Source: Sphaerosporella brunnea (lineage: Eukaryota; Ascomycota; Pezizomycetes; Pezizales; Pyronemataceae). From it: a stretch of 64,000 nucleotides of DNA. The notes below the pieces were generated by a model. The model was not told the origin of the DNA. It worked only from the letters and a program-made list of their open reading frames with translations, and searched no databases. The position numbers and the translations under genes were made by a program. This document shows, piece by piece, positions 1 to 13,039 of the stretch; the stretch's first letter is position 1, and each line of letters starts with the position of its first letter. The stretch covers positions 92,729 to 156,728 of the forward strand of contig VXIS01000076.1 of assembly GCA_008704415.1 (NCBI GenBank), given 5' to 3'.

Positions 1-743
1 ATAGTCTAGATGGTTTATACAGGGGCGTGTACCACAGGGGTAGGCTGAGGTTCAGACCGTACAAGGACTAAAACATACGGTCCAGGTGGACGAGCAGATG
101 AACACTTATTGTAGCAGATATCCCGGGTGCGTGATTGGCCATTAAAACACCGTTATTGCGGATCCTCGAGTGAACGCACGAAGGGGCTGAGTCGATTGCC
201 TCGATGGGATCACCCCGGGGGAATGCATCAGCGTCCGCGCTTTTCAATGCCATCCAATCCGTACTCCTGAGAAGCACGCATTGTTACATTCCCAGCCGGG
301 CAGGGCACGAAATGAGAGTACAGCAGCACAATGGATTTCTCAAGTCTTTGGTTTCGTTAGCTGTTGATCGCTCAAGCACCGTCGCATCATGGCTTCATTG
401 TTCTGTTCCCTAAAGAGGTCATTTCGGCTTTTCCTGGAGACAAGGCATGTTCGGTAGGAAATATCCCTGAGAAACGCCGGTTGTGGCTTCCATCAGTCAT
501 AACGCGCGTGGTAGAAAGGTATTTTATATAAGAAGACAAAAAGGCTTCATCGACAGCAGGAGAGAGCGGAAGCCGTCATGAAACCTCCACCAAAACCACA
601 TCCACGATATCTTCCAAGTCCTTCAAAAGCTCGTGTTTCATCGAAATCTTGTTGTGTGGAAGTCAATCCATTCTATCACCCGATATCGAAAACGCGGCAC
701 CCCAGCGAATGACACTTCGGTTTATAGCCCCTCGAGGTCCCAG
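1..743. other. no recognisable gene
   Basis: Only short overlapping frames on both strands (70 codons or fewer), with no motif, repeat or inverted end that I can support. Confidence 0.5.
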
Positions 744-1837
744 TCATTGAGGCTGACTGGTAATGAGAACCGCATGATGGCCGGTCTTCTCATCGTGGCC
801 TAGGTATCTATTCACGTTTGTTCCGCAGCTGACCGCTTTACTGGACTCACTCTTGACAACAATACCGGACCCTGGTTCCAGCTTTAAGCTGTAGCAAGAG
901 GACTGCTCTGGCCTTAAATAATGTTGACGATCCCGGGAGGCACGCAGCAGTTCCCTACTAGTGCATTTTTGCAAAATATTCACCGTCCGCTGTGCGGTAT
1001 TGTCTTCCATCTGCTGCCGTCGCCGGCGTCCCCAGGCTCATGGAGCGGTCAATCATAATGCAGCGACAGAGTACCTCCACGTGATTGCACTGACTGGGAA
1101 GGTATGAAGCAACACAATAATGTTTTAGCCATGGGTCTGTGCAAATGAATTGGACGTAGAGGCGTGAGCGTAGGGGTACTGTTCACGCGGTAAGTAAATC
1201 GACTGTGATTAGGCCTAATGGTAAAGGTAGAACGCAACATGCCACCCAGAATGCCTAGCCCTGTTTCCAGATATCTCACCTCCTTCTCCAACTGTTTACC
1301 GCCTCCATGTTCCCAATCTGGCTGGTTACGCTACAACATACTCACTGCCTTATGACGCAGTACGCAATCCCCAAACACCAAACTCCAAACTTCATCTTCT
1401 CTGGCTGTTCGACCCAACTTCACTGCATGTAACCCTTTGCCAGCAAATAACCACATCAGATCCCGGTGCGGGATGTAGTCGTCCTTGAAAGCAAAAAATA
1501 CGGAGGAGGCGCAGTCAGGCATGATGGCTTGTATTGTGGACTGGAGCAGGACTTGCTGCGCAGCGTCCGTCCACAACCCATCATCAACGAGTGGCCTTTG
1601 CCTGTGCAAATACGAAGCACAAAAACCGTTTCCGCAACCCAGCCGGGCAGGCCTCCATGGAGCCGGATGAATACCCGGCAGTGCTCGGCGAATCCATGAG
1701 ACGCCTACAGACGCTGATAGGTCCCACAGTACACAGGAGACGGTAGCAGGGAGTACTGGTGTCGCACACCAGGCAAGCCGACTCGAGCCAAACGCTCTAG
1801 CCTCGATATTGAGCTGGATTGAAACTGAATTTTTCAA
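744..1837 (-). pseudogene. decayed reading frame, family unknown
   Basis: On the minus strand one frame stays open from 1837 to 1049 (about 263 codons) with a single in-frame stop near 1331. A second frame (1010-744) continues behind a frameshift. A dozen stops would be expected by chance over this length, so this looks like eroded coding sequence. The translated text is protein-like (segments such as DDYIPHRDLMWLFAGKGLHA and YLETGLGILGGML), but I do not recognise a domain. No terminal repeats were found that would tie it to a transposon. It could also be the shadow of a decayed gene on the other strand. Confidence 0.3.
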
Positions 1838-1967
1838 AGCTCAAGCTTGCTCGAACAAAATCAGTTTGGCCGCGAGCAGAGCTGGAGTTCGGTCATAGAA
1901 TTTTGTCACTCCGCTCGCAGACCGCTGCTGGGTCCAGCAATGGACACCTTCCTATTACCCGGTCTCA

Positions 1968-2066
1968 GTCATTGGTTGTGCACGGTATTAATTGCGAGTG
2001 ATTAGTTGTGTAGAGAATCTCGGTGAGATGACAGGCGAGTCTTTGGTTGTGCACGGTATTACATGT
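1968..2066. repeat. ATTGGTTGTG dispersed minisatellite, block 1
   Basis: Direct repeats of about 31-40 bp built from GCGAGTGATTGGTTGTG followed by a variable GTAGGGAATCTCGGTGAGAT or CACGGTATTACAT spacer. The same unit recurs at 3186-3355, 20884-21065, 33415-33530, 34405-34700 and 48590-48712. An hAT element has inserted into this block, splitting it from the next one. Confidence 0.75.
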
Positions 2067-3185
2067 AGGGATGGACAAAATACCACCGGATGCGAACGAG
2101 ACTGTAGCAAACCTATCTCTACGTATCGATCGGTTTCCGATACTCTGCCGGTGATGCAGTGCGGCTCCATAATGCCTCGTAAACCAAACAAAGACCTGAT
2201 CAGCTGCGTTTCACCATTGATGCGATGCAGAACACGCTCAGTGTTCCAATGTAATTCAAGTTAATACTGTCAGTGTGCGCTCAGGCTAACGAGTAAGACG
2301 TAGCGGTATGAGTGCACTTACTGCGCTCAAAACGGTGAGAAAAGTACCGCCCGGCAACTTCAGCAATTGAAAGAGTGTACAATACTTGCGGCAGCTGCAA
2401 GATATTGAATGCGAGGTGGAGCGGGTCGCCAGCGGGACCAAGACTTGAGCAGCGTCATTCTCGGCAACTGCCTGGGGTTGCTGCCGAGTCGTTGATCCGC
2501 CTCCCCACAGAAGCAATTTCCAAAGGGAATCACGATGCAGCGATGTCTGTGATGATGATTTTCGAGACATGCAGGGACCTTTTGTTCCTGAGAATCACAT
2601 TTGGAAATTGAAGAACTCGTGTATCCAGTTCTGGAAATAGATGATGGACATAATTCCAAAGCTGAGCCGGCTGGCTTTGCGTATCTTCCACACTCCGGGT
2701 ATGCTTCACCCTCTCTCTATCACCCACTAGCACTGATGTCCCGGAGTTTCCAGGAAATTCAGTTCCCTCTGAGCGTTCCTTCTCCATCAGGAACCTCATC
2801 CATGATACTAAACGCAATCGCCTTTCCCCTCAAGCTTTCTTCATACACATCAACCGCTGGACCGCCAGGCTGTAGGCGATGCTAACTTCATAAACTGGCA
2901 TAAATGCGATGACGATACAATGTTGGAGGAGGAGTTATTGTGGCTTGAAAGGTTTGAGAACGGTGTTGTCTTTTCAACGGACTGGGTTCAGCGGGTCCCG
3001 CCGCGGTAATCTCGAGTATTTTATGCGTTCGTGAGGTGTCTAATTATTGTACCGGGCCTGCGCTGTAGAATTCCGATCATGACTTCAGTCCGCGGCTTGC
3101 CCAGAAGTATATGATACGTATCAAACAATCGCCTGTTGTAGGCTACCCTACGCTACCGTAGCGGTTCGAAACTTGTCCATCCCTA
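2067..3185. mobile_element. non-autonomous hAT element, perfect 8-bp TSD
   Basis: The element begins TAGGGATGGACAA and ends TTGTCCATCCCTA, a 13-bp terminal inverted repeat. It is flanked on both sides by the 8-bp direct repeat ATTACATG (2059-2066 and 3186-3193). An 8-bp duplication and a TAGGGRTGG terminus are hallmarks of the hAT superfamily. It sits inside the ATTGGTTGTG minisatellite, so the empty site can be reconstructed. The 1119-bp interior has only broken frames on either strand (e.g. 2286-2817 minus) and no recognisable BED finger or dimerisation domain, so it probably moved with a transposase supplied in trans. A fragment of a related left end lies at 56705-56815. Confidence 0.85.
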
Positions 3186-3355
3186 ATTACATGCGAGTGA
3201 TTGGTTGTGTCTGCAGCCTCGGTGAGATACCAAGAGAGTCATTGGTTGTGCACGGTATTACATGAGAGTGATTGGTTGTGTAGGGAATCTCGGTGAGATG
3301 ACATGCGAGTCATTGGTTCTGCACGGTATTACATGTGCGTCATTTGTTGTGTAAA
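3186..3355. repeat. ATTGGTTGTG dispersed minisatellite, block 2
   Basis: Continuation of the array interrupted by the hAT element: four further units alternating ACATGCGAGTGATTGGTTG and CAGTCATTGGTTGTGCACGG-type halves. Confidence 0.75.
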
Positions 3356-6199
3356 CCTACCGCGCTCCGACACCGGAACTCCAACTCCCATCCTAGTGCG
3401 ACCTTTCTCCGTCCCGGACTGGCGGCGATATTGGGTAATATAGTGTGGAGACCACAGACCGAGGACGGTCAGATGATGAGATGGGTGCGGATTAGGCTGT
3501 GAAAGATACTCTGGACTGAGGTTTCGGTCTGACAGCTCTATTTCACTGACATAACCAGCGGGAGATAGTATATGTCAGTGAGCTCGTTTCATAACTGCGC
3601 CGCTACTGAAATGGATTACCTCCAGGTGATTGTATGCAGTGGGATCGAGCTAGACTTGAGCTTGTTGAGTTTAGGTGAGATAACTCCGCTTAATGTCGCA
3701 GCTGTCTGCATTCAACTGTCGGGATCGTGTGCATCACCAGGCCATGCCCGCATCCCGGAACGCCAGCCTGACAAGGCAGCATGCTCATGCCGTTGTTTGG
3801 CACCGCGGGTCCTACCACACTCAATGTGGGATGCGGCAACTGTGCTTACACCGCAGGCGATCGTGGTCTACGATGATCATTGCGAGCAGCAGAGACTGGC
3901 CACTGGATACTGAGCTGCCTGAAACTGTGTGGCGACATTTTCCACTTGGGGTATCGGATGCTGTGGATCCTGATCAACGGCCGTTGATTGCGAGAGACTG
4001 GGATGCAGACGGGAGCCGAAGCGAGGCGGCCGACGTTGGAATGACGAAACTCGGGATTCGATGGGGATGCAATCCCCCCCAACCTTGTCCATGGTCTCGT
4101 GATACATGTGTTGATGCAGACAACACAGCGGTAAGGATTTCAAACCATTCCACGACAGCGGTGGTTAGAGTTCCCGCTATGGGCATGTTACACCGGGGAC
4201 TCAGATTTGGTTACCGAACTGGAATCCGGGATCTCCTGTGCAACCGCCTATGCGGACGCGTGCACGTCGCCAATCCACCGGTTGTCTTCACGAAACGGTG
4301 ATCATGGCGATCACAAGCGTGGAGGTTACGGACAATCGCAGTGTTCTACTGACAACCGGAATCGAACCACCACACGTGGTCCGATAAACTACTTTAATGC
4401 GAAAGGGGGCGCCCCCTACCGTCACTGCCTACCGGTCCGGCCAAGGGAAATCCCGGCTGAGATTGCTGAACCATTAACGGTGGTGTGCAGCAATCCGAAC
4501 AGGCGTCTGGGCGTCTGCGGGGCCTCTCACACCGCTTCAGCATGTTGGTTTCCTGATATACTGTCGTGTACTGCTTCTGGCACCCAGCAGCCCTGTGCTT
4601 GTGTACCGGCGGCACCGGGGAATACCTAGGCTGAACAGGGATAGGCAGCTTCTCGTTTGCGGTGATGGCAACGGATTCCCGTGACCGCACACTCTAGAAT
4701 TGGCACAAGCCCGCAGAACAATAACTGAAGCTCCAGAATCTACTGCCGGTGCGGTACGATTGTACATCACAAGCAATGAGAAGGCGGAAACCCACGATGT
4801 TGATTCTGATGTTGTCAATGATGTTAGACACACCGAAAACCGCCTAAAGTCGATGCAATTTGTATACCCGATGGTGGTATTTAGTGTAGAGCTATAACCC
4901 GACAAACTCAGTGGCGACAATGATTTTGAGTGCGGTCAGGCTTGTTACATCCCGTTCGGCATGCGGGCAGGATTGCCTGCAACCGCAGCCAAACAAGACT
5001 TCAATCTTCAGGGTTACTTGAGGCTGAATATTGTGCAGTGTGAACGCTGCGTTTTCAGGGGTAGCATCGCCGGACATGAGAGCGATACTGCTGTTGGTTT
5101 TCAAATCAGGAGGGGCCTGGTCTATCCGTGGAGTTTTGAGTTTGGGTTTTGGTTTACCTCGGTTTTCTATAATTCCACCAGTAGACATAGGACTCACGGA
5201 AGAGCCGAAATTGGGCACATGCTGGCTGCTGTGGACAAGCAATGTTGCCTTCAATTATTGCGCGTGCAACGCCGAGGACGCCCAACGTGTCACAGCAAGC
5301 AAGCAAAACGTCTCGAACGCAGCATCAGAGCAAGCATTGAATCTGCGATGCCCAAGGCGCTGGAATGGAAGGTGCCAGCAGCAGGCCGCGGTACACACAA
5401 AACTTGCCGTGGCTTGGTGAGACCAACCACTCAGTCACAGTTCGACAATGGGTGTGACTCATTGGAACTCCGAACAAATTGGCGTCGCCGTAGCATGCAC
5501 GCTCCAGTATATTGTCCACCAACGCCCGCCAGCTGGTGGTTGCAGGAGAAATTCGACATCTCCGTGATCGAAATATCAATATTACGACCAGAACGCGGTC
5601 TGTTGTTGATTATTCTGTATGATTGTCCTCACGGAACCGCACCCCATCGCCTGTACAATAGGCCAACGTTCAACGGGACCAATTCCACCCACAAGTACAG
5701 GATGTCCATCGCGTACCTGCGGCCCTGGAAGAAATGATACCCACTGCCTCCCGGACACACTCAGCACCGCAGCACTTTACATGTCCCGAGGGATCGCTGT
5801 GGCAGGAGACACAGCATGCGGATGTGTGGATATTATGCCTGGTGACTGCGTGGCGGTGGGTGGCACCGCAAGACGTGATGGTATTCAACCCATGATCTCA
5901 AACGGCGAGTCTTCTTCCGGAACCCCCAATGTTGTGTGTCATGGTGCGGGTAGATATAGACATAGTTTTCGCACGGATATATAAGTCAGAAACTAAGCAG
6001 CGGACAGCTAGCGGTCACAGGGTACGATGTGGTGGGGACCAAAGTTCACAGCGAATGCTGGGGCCAGGTGGAGTTTGACCCCAATAATCAATTTATTGCC
6101 CATCTGCGCCTGGCTGTCGCTGTGAGAACCACCGGTGACTGGTATAGATCTGCGCTCTGTACTCCTCGTTTCCAAAGGTCGCGCCTTCCCTATATGCAT
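3356..6199. other. region of long overlapping frames, no identifiable gene
   Basis: Several long open frames overlap on both strands (3693-4301 +, 4207-4629 +, 4961-5737 +, 4892-5254 -), more than expected for random DNA of this composition. The most protein-like is 4892-5254 on the minus strand (evenly mixed composition, beta-strand-like stretch VTLKIEV). No domain, start context or splice pattern is convincing and no terminal repeats are seen. I read it as eroded coding sequence of unknown origin, not a live gene. Confidence 0.3.
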
Positions 6200-6299
6200 T
6201 GATAATACGCTACGTTCGTCGCCAGTACTTGAAAATAAGCGATGGCTTCGCAGACTCCAGAGTTTCAGGGACCGCCTCCATGAGACCTGTTAGCTACGG

Positions 6300-6589
6300 T
6301 TGCATTACTGATGAAGGGTTCAATACTGGGCATAGTGCTGGCATGCGCCCCAGTAATATTCTATCCAGTTATGTGCACAGTGGAACTTAGGATAGAGCAT
6401 TGCTAGGTGTCCCGCATTCTCGACACTCTCCTCAATCCGACTGCGCTGACCTTTAAGTTCAGGCCGCGCCCAGAGATTCACTGCCACCGATAGACTTGGC
6501 ATCGCCGAGACAACTGCGTTTCCGAGTCCAAGATGCGCTGATGGCGCCCGCTTGTCGTGATTGTACCTTTCTTTTGTTCGGCCTACCAA
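6300..6589 (-). pseudogene. DDE superfamily endonuclease C-terminal fragment
   Basis: The minus-strand frame contains RIEESVENAGHLAMLYPKFH followed by NWIEYYWGACQHYA. This is the block around the third catalytic acidic residue of the fungal Tc1/mariner-like DDE_3 endonucleases (usual form: FYPKFHCELNxIExxWGxxKxxxR). The Glu of NWIEYYW is kept, while CELN has become CAHN and the frame ends soon after. Upstream catalytic Asp residues were not found. It is a truncated transposase remnant, probably related to the family represented at 49481-51146. Confidence 0.6.
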
Positions 6590-6604
6590 TCGTTTTCAAG
6601 TAGT

Positions 6605-7420
6605 TTTTTGCTTGCACATACATCAAGGAAAGAAACATGAACGCGAGATACAGATTCAACAACCTGAAGAACCCTCAGCCACCCCTTCATCTCCGCCGTC
6701 CGCTGTTCCACGTCACTCAGCATACACTCAACCTGATGCATTTAAGAACCCGCGCCATATACCAGATTTTCCCTCGCCCAGGACCTGAGTCATTCTATGG
6801 TTTCGATAACATCGTCTTCCACATAACCCCGCTGATCCGTAATCGTGTATCGATCCCTGGGAGTTGTTACTGATGCTTTCATCCACATCAACTTCAAAGG
6901 AGACTCTCACCCGCTGAACACACGTTCTGCTTTAGCAGATATCGCTGAAATTGCATTAAGCGTTTTGTGTGAGCCAAACGTCAGCAGTTCCGCTCCGTTT
7001 TATTGCAACTCTCGTCCTGATTGCTGTTTTTGGGGTGGATCGACCAGTCTTTTGATTGCAATCGACACTGTAGCTGCGGCGGAACGAGCACCGAACAAAT
7101 ACCGCTTTTAGTGTCCCCGCGCTCGGCACAATGACCGAGCCGACCATCATTCAGGATACTGGTCACTAACCGGCACCTCTCCGATATCCAGGTTTTTCCT
7201 ATGCCGCCCCGAACCTGTCAGGCTTGCCACATCACTGGCCCAACGTGACCTATTCCGTGGGCCCCATTTGACCTGGCGGCCGGCCGGACTGATGACTGCT
7301 CTGGTGGAAATATGAGTTTTGATTCGCCAAAACTGGATGTCAAGGTTAGGAAAAGAATGCCGCCCAAAGCGTAGACGGCGGATTGAGCGGGTTCCCAACA
7401 TGGGAGCATGCCGGCAAGGA
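6605..7420 (+). mobile_element. degenerate hAT-type 5' segment, copy a
   Basis: This stretch is clearly paralogous to 24280-24900. Both contain ACATCAAGGAAAG near the start, then an S/P-rich frame with matching VPxHxAY segments, then the same 3' blocks around GGCACCT..CCGATATCCAG and CGAACCTGTCAGGCTT. In the other copy it lies behind a CAGGG inverted-repeat end at 24104. The left end is missing here. No catalytic domain is left. Confidence 0.5.
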
Positions 7421-9141
7421 GTGTTTTGTTCGCTTTTATTGGATATCTGGGATACTCATATCATTTTTTCAGTTACATGTGCGCTATATTGAGCAGTTCT
7501 TTACCAACCACTGTAACTTCTCTTTGCTCTTTCGATTCAAGGTAACGATACATTTTTTTTTGATTTGATCGACAAATTATTTTATTTTGCAGATTAATTT
7601 TAACGGCATATGTCCAGCATACCACCTCGAAACCTGCGAAAAGAGCAGGATACCACCGAATTTTTGAGTTGTCCAGGATACCACAACATGAGCGAGCGAT
7701 CACCCATTCCGTCCGTAAACGTCAAACCCGCGTTGAATGTAGAACCTCTCCAACCAACCGCCGGACGTACTACCCTCATTGCCTTGCAACGACACCCCTC
7801 CCCCCCCCAGCACCTTCGCTACTTCTGCTACTTCCATCACCCACGCGTCGGCAATTTACCCGTTAAGATGGCAACAGTGGTATCAGGGATTGCACTGTCA
7901 TGCTCAGATGTGCAGCGGGTTTGAACCCTTCTGAGCCATGACAGTGCAACGCAAAGTGCTGCTGGAGGAAGAAGTGGAGTTATTCAGCACACCTTTCAGG
8001 AACTTGAAGGCGAGAATCCACGCTTGGGGGCTGCAGTCGCAGGATTTGGAGTGCGCGAACCCCCCCTCCCATTCTCAATATTCTTGACGCTTTATCGAGG
8101 GGGGGGGGGGGGGTGGCGGGGCCAAGGAAATGAACCCTCCCTTTTCACGCGGTTGGAATCAGCTCAGCTCAGAAAACGTTGGGCATATCTTCTTCGAAGG
8201 CCCACTGGGAACGGGCTACTTACTCCGCAAACCTTGTGACTGTGCGAGGCGCGCAGGTCTCCCACCAGATCCACCACAAAGCGCCAGTTTTCTTGTACAT
8301 AGAGTGGAGAAACGTAACTTGTACTTGCTACATACAGGTTTCAAGAACGTCAAGTGCCTTTTGTGGACGTGCGGTCTCAACCATGCACCGCTTGAGTTTA
8401 GCTCCCCCGGGGATTTTATTTTCTGCCTTCATATCTGCGCTACGTCTTTTAGCTGTTGTCGCGGTGTTTCCCGTAGCACGGACTCCATTGCCGGCCCAGA
8501 TAATTGGTCAGACGCAGATACAGAGTCAGATTCTTTTTCCGGCTTGAGTGATGACCCCTGCGAACCACCACCACCACTCGGAAAAATACTTCGTGGACGT
8601 CCAAAGAGGAAGCCCATGCGCAAGTATGAAGCGCATAGACAAGGGAAACAAGCGGGTGAGAGAGAGGGGGTCGAGATGAAGTTCTTGGCCGCGCTGCGGG
8701 GTTTGTGGCGGCACGGACGGCCATAATGCGCGTACATGTGTCCGCCCACATATGTAGAGTACGTAGCTAACAATAGAAATCACCGTGATCAGAGCGTTAC
8801 CGTACTTTACGCTCTCGTTATGTAGTGGTATTGTGGACAACTCAAACATTCGGTGGTATGCTGCTCTTTTTCAAAGGTTTCGGGGTCGTATGCTGGACAT
8901 ATGTCGTAATTTCAAATTATAGATCTTGATTAATTCCTTTTAGGATTCTTTTGAGTGATACACACATATATTGCTGTCAAAGCCCTATAATTTTAAATCA
9001 CCATTATTACGTTTTAATGTCTCGTGAGGTTTGTGTAGTGTCTGGTGAGTTGTGGACGTTTGTAATAAAGGGTGAGCGTATAGGTGCGGATCCAGCAAGA
9101 CGTTGAAAGGTTGACGATTGTGATTTAGAACACTCCTCAGT
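7421..9141 (+). other. no clear gene; possible AT-hook ORF 8130-8726
   Basis: The frame 8130-8726 (198 codons) ends in an acidic run (DTESDSFSGLSDD) followed by ILRGRPKRKPMRK, which resembles an AT-hook (RGRPK). Such acidic/AT-hook arrangements occur near the N-terminus of some transposases and chromatin proteins, but the rest of the frame is not protein-like. The real part may be only about 8460-8726. A poly-G run lies at 8100-8113. No other gene is evident. Confidence 0.25.
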
Positions 9142-9388
9142 TATGATGGGCACGAGCCCGCTCGAATCAATCCTCCAAGGCCAGCTCAAGCTGTCTCGGC
9201 TCGTTGAGGTGGAGGCACGGGCTCGCGTCCGAGCCTTGGGTGTCGGCTCGAATCAATTCTCCAAGGCCAGCTCGAGCCTTGGATTTCAGCTCGAGCCAGC
9301 TCGGCTCGTAGAGGACGAAGGCTCGGCTCTGCTCGGCTCAGCAGCTCGAGCTTCTGGCTCGAGCTGGCTCGGCTCGTGTCCATCACTA
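9142..9388. mobile_element. 247-bp foldback MITE (hAT-like)
   Basis: Left end TATGATGGGCACGAGC pairs imperfectly with right end GCTCGTGTCCATCACTA. The flanks TCCTCAGT and TCCTTAGT agree in 7 of 8 positions, fitting an old hAT duplication. Almost the whole interior is made of GAGCTCG/GGCTCGAG-type short words in both orientations, so it can fold back on itself. Related ends occur at 23609, 51353 and 52436. Confidence 0.6.
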
Positions 9389-11612
9389 TCCTTAGTCAAT
9401 AATGAATGTTTCATTCTTGTTGTCAACCACCACAGGGATATAGTTCACAAGCACAACATTAGGGCTGGTACTGCCGTGGACAACGATGGCAATTTTAACA
9501 GCCTCAGGCAGTGTTAAAGGTACATTCCCTGTTTGGCAACGACAAGCAGCACCTCCACCTCGACATGAAGATCATTCGTGACCGAATATGATAGGCAGAA
9601 GTTGCTAGTGCCAGTAGTCAGGTATAGATTTGGGTAAGAATGTCTGGACAGGTCAAAGACAGGGAAGCCAGAATCGACAGGAATACTTAAGCTAAACAGG
9701 GGGCGCTTTCTGATCAAAAAGTCAATCTTCAAAGCTTGCTGCAGAGCATCCGCAATTGAACCATGTTGTTACCAAGGAGGATGCTGCCTGACAGTTGTAT
9801 AAGCGTCCTCGTCATCCTGACAAGCAGGATGCTGGTCAGCTTGCAAATCGCCTTCTTGCACGAAAACAACAAAAATCGCATTGTTCAACATAAGATCCAA
9901 CAAAATAGCAACAATATCAGTAAGGGTAACAGAAAACCAAGCTCCAAACCTCTCGTTACCTGATTCAACTTTAGGGCTGGATTCTAGTTTCGAACTATGT
10001 ATAATAATACCCGCTGCATGCTATGTTGGTAAAGAGTGTCAACGATATGGCTGTAGAAGCCAACAAAGCATAGCGTGGGCCAGTAAACACTCAACAAGCA
10101 CATTTCTTTCGAGTACAGAAGGAAGTCCAAAACAAAACATAAAAAATACCATCCGCAAACTCCGATGAAATGACATCAGATAAAACCTTTCATATAGAGT
10201 GAAACAACAATTGAAAGCAGAAGTATTGAATTGGATGAAAAAAACCTAACATTTAAGCAGTGTTCACAACAGAAAGTGTAAAGAAGAAATCACATTTTCA
10301 CTTCAACAGCCAATGAAAATGATTAAATTTATGGATTGCACCTCAATCCAAATAACAGCGTTGGAATAAGTCAAATCCGGATTTCACCTGACCTTCAGAA
10401 TGCTTTCATACCCGTGTTCCGCATCGGTATACCCGTGTTGTTTGTGGGGTAACACAATACCTCAAGTTACAGCCTTATGTCTCCAACCCTAAGATATAAA
10501 ACAAGCATAAATGGTGTAGTGACTGTTGTGTGATTGTATCGCACAGTGAGTAGCTGCAACGTGCTGCTGACTCCACGTGTGTACCAAGTCAGGAGTCTGA
10601 TAGCAGGACGAAACGGAAATGTTGCTGACCCGGGAATCACATTTAGTTATTCGGAAAGGCTGCGAGGAATAGCCAAGTGTCTTTTTAGTGCGGATGGGGG
10701 GAATCATCTGCCTTCGGCACGCAGGAAGGCCTTGAATGTTGCCATGGGACCCTGCTTGCAAGATCAACGTCTGAAAAGCCTGTAGCTGCAAATGTGAAAC
10801 AGGAGAAACCAATTCTACCCGGTTATGCCTCCATTCTCTCCTCGGCAAGAGCAACACCGGCATACACCAACCGCAGTTTCGATTAAGCTGTTGACTACAG
10901 TCCAAAATTGACCAGAAAATGCAAAACAGGGCATCTTTGGTTTCGGGCTATTCGAGTGTTGAAGCGTGGCTTAAGCATGGTTGGGTTTTGCCTGTTGTGG
11001 TCCAGGGTCCACTCGCATGCCGCACACACGCAGCTGCTCGCACAAGGTGAACAAGAGCGACGTTGTAGAGACCTAAATCAACGAAGCTGTCACTCTTCCA
11101 CCGCTACCCGCGCCGGATGTGAAGTCGCGACTGTAGGCAACAGCGGATTTTGCAACACTTGTTGAACGAACGGGAAGGGGGCGAGGCTAAAATGCGTTGG
11201 GTACACAGGGATTGCATACTGGATTGTACCTGTCAGGCTTCACTGTTCGCGACCTATCCGGAAGGTACTGAAAGGAGGCACATTCAACCTAGACGCCAGA
11301 CACTTCTTCATTGATAAATCTGCAAAGATATTCTGCTCTTCTCGATTATAGTCCGCGTGTCAACCCTTTTTTTGAAATATTCTCAGGCCTAGACTGCACA
11401 GCCAGGTTTGCTGGGAGTGGGGGCCGTGATGTCGGTCCAATCTTCGCCACACAGGTCGATAGCTAACTTTCCGTTACAGTCACAGCGCTTTTATATAGGC
11501 AGAAGTGCAAGCCCAAAGCAGGCCCGCCGCAGCTAGCTACAATCGAGAAGTCACGAATATCCACACTCTTAGGATAATCAAGCTGAACACCGTTGCTCGC
11601 TAGGGCACCAGC
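9389..11612. other. AT-richer region, nothing recognised
   Basis: No frame has recognisable domains. 9720-10400 is A-rich. 10489-10905 minus (138 codons) is open, but its composition is not persuasive. Confidence 0.4.
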
Positions 11613-13039
11613 TCACTGCACGCAGATCCAGTAGTTTCTGTAAACACTCACTATACAACCTTTGTGCTCACCAGTGAGATATAGTCTTTCAGGATGAGCC
11701 ACGTTGTATTGAATGTGACATTCCCGCGATTGCCAGGCTACAGATGCAGTTCTTGCCACACCTCGTCTGACATGGTATCGCGCGATTCCGCAAGGTAGCG
11801 GTGACTTCAGAGTTACCACGTATAAAAGCTTCTGCATCACCGCCGAACCGCCTATCACCACGGAGAGCCGGGCCTCCACGTGAGGGTTAACGGATTTCAG
11901 CATCGCAGCGCATGCTGCAGCACAACCTTGGAGGCGAACACCGCGGTTTTGGAGACCGCCACCAGGCGCCCCTTCGACTGCTGCGTGCCTGTTTTGCAAG
12001 CGAACAGAGCAGGCATCGATGCTCTCCGTGGACAGCAACTAGGTACCTGGCATGTGTCAGGGCAGGAAGCTTCTGAATTTACCACGTTTGGGCAACTACC
12101 TCGCCGCATGAATTCCTTCAGCATTGTGCTATACTGTTGGAGAATGTGAGCTCCGTATACATGAATTGTGTTTGTACTCCTCCGTCCTTTTCCGTTTCCA
12201 TTTCGCAGATCTCAATCCTCAGACTCGTGGTTTGAATTGGCCACATCGATGAACCTGCGGGTGCCTCAGGCTGGATTTTGCAATGCTTCTGCGATTCTAC
12301 GTATGGATACTGCGATCCGCAGCCCATTTTGAGGGAGGTTGGTCGGGAATACCACTGCGGCGATGGCTCCCCAACTGCATTACCGCCGAGGTTACTATAT
12401 ACTCTACGTAGCCGCGCCGTCACGTGGCGGATATCCATGCCCGCGAACACCTGGGCACGGCATAACCGACTCAGCTAGCCCACGGCGCGCGTGAGAATAT
12501 CTTTTCAATCTCACCAATAAACAAGGTACATTATTCCCATCATTCCTGCACTCTCGATTCCGTATTTCGCAACACGAACACCAAGTCTTGCAGCGGTCTT
12601 GCCACCTCTCAGTGTGAACTCTCTTTAGTACACCACTCCGCAGAGTATCTCCTGGAGAGCCTGGGCATAGAAACCCAACAATTCGCGCCACAGCGCCGCG
12701 GTCAGTAGCTGGCCCTGCTGGCAACACCCAGCGAAGCGCTCAAACATCAACCCAGGCGCTGCTTCACCGCTGATGAGGGACGCCACACTAACAACCCACT
12801 TCAACGTTGTCGGGTTCTTGGACTGTGGGTGGCGTGGACCGTGACGAGTGGACAACGTATAGTTCGTAGCCAACGCTCAAGCAGAATGTGTCAAGCAAGG
12901 AATTTCCCGTCATGACTGAATAGTTGCCAGAACATGATAGCCTACAATCCATTGTCAATACCCGCAGCGGCTGACAGGTTGTTTTGACTGGAAAAATAGC
13001 AAGCGATCCGAACCGTGAAATACCCTCTAAGTGAATCAA
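11613..13039 (-). pseudogene. decayed minus-strand reading frames, family unknown
   Basis: Minus-strand frames succeed one another with small shifts: 13039-12788, 12873-12625, 12727-12404, 12450-12118, 12124-11897 and 12038-11613. Several read as plausible protein (ERFAGCCQQGQLLTAALWRE; SVVIGGSAVMQKLLYVVTL). The near-continuous tiling on one strand suggests a 1.4-kb coding sequence broken by frameshifts. I do not recognise the protein and no inverted or long terminal repeats bracket it. Confidence 0.3.

Noticed and set aside
4961..5737. 258-codon plus-strand ORF as a gene
   Set aside because: Cys/Arg/Trp-rich, non-protein-like composition. The antisense frame looks more like eroded coding sequence.
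9150..9370. Coding interpretation of the Ser/Leu/Glu-rich frames at 9143-9517
   Set aside because: They are translations of GAGCTCG repeats within a foldback MITE.
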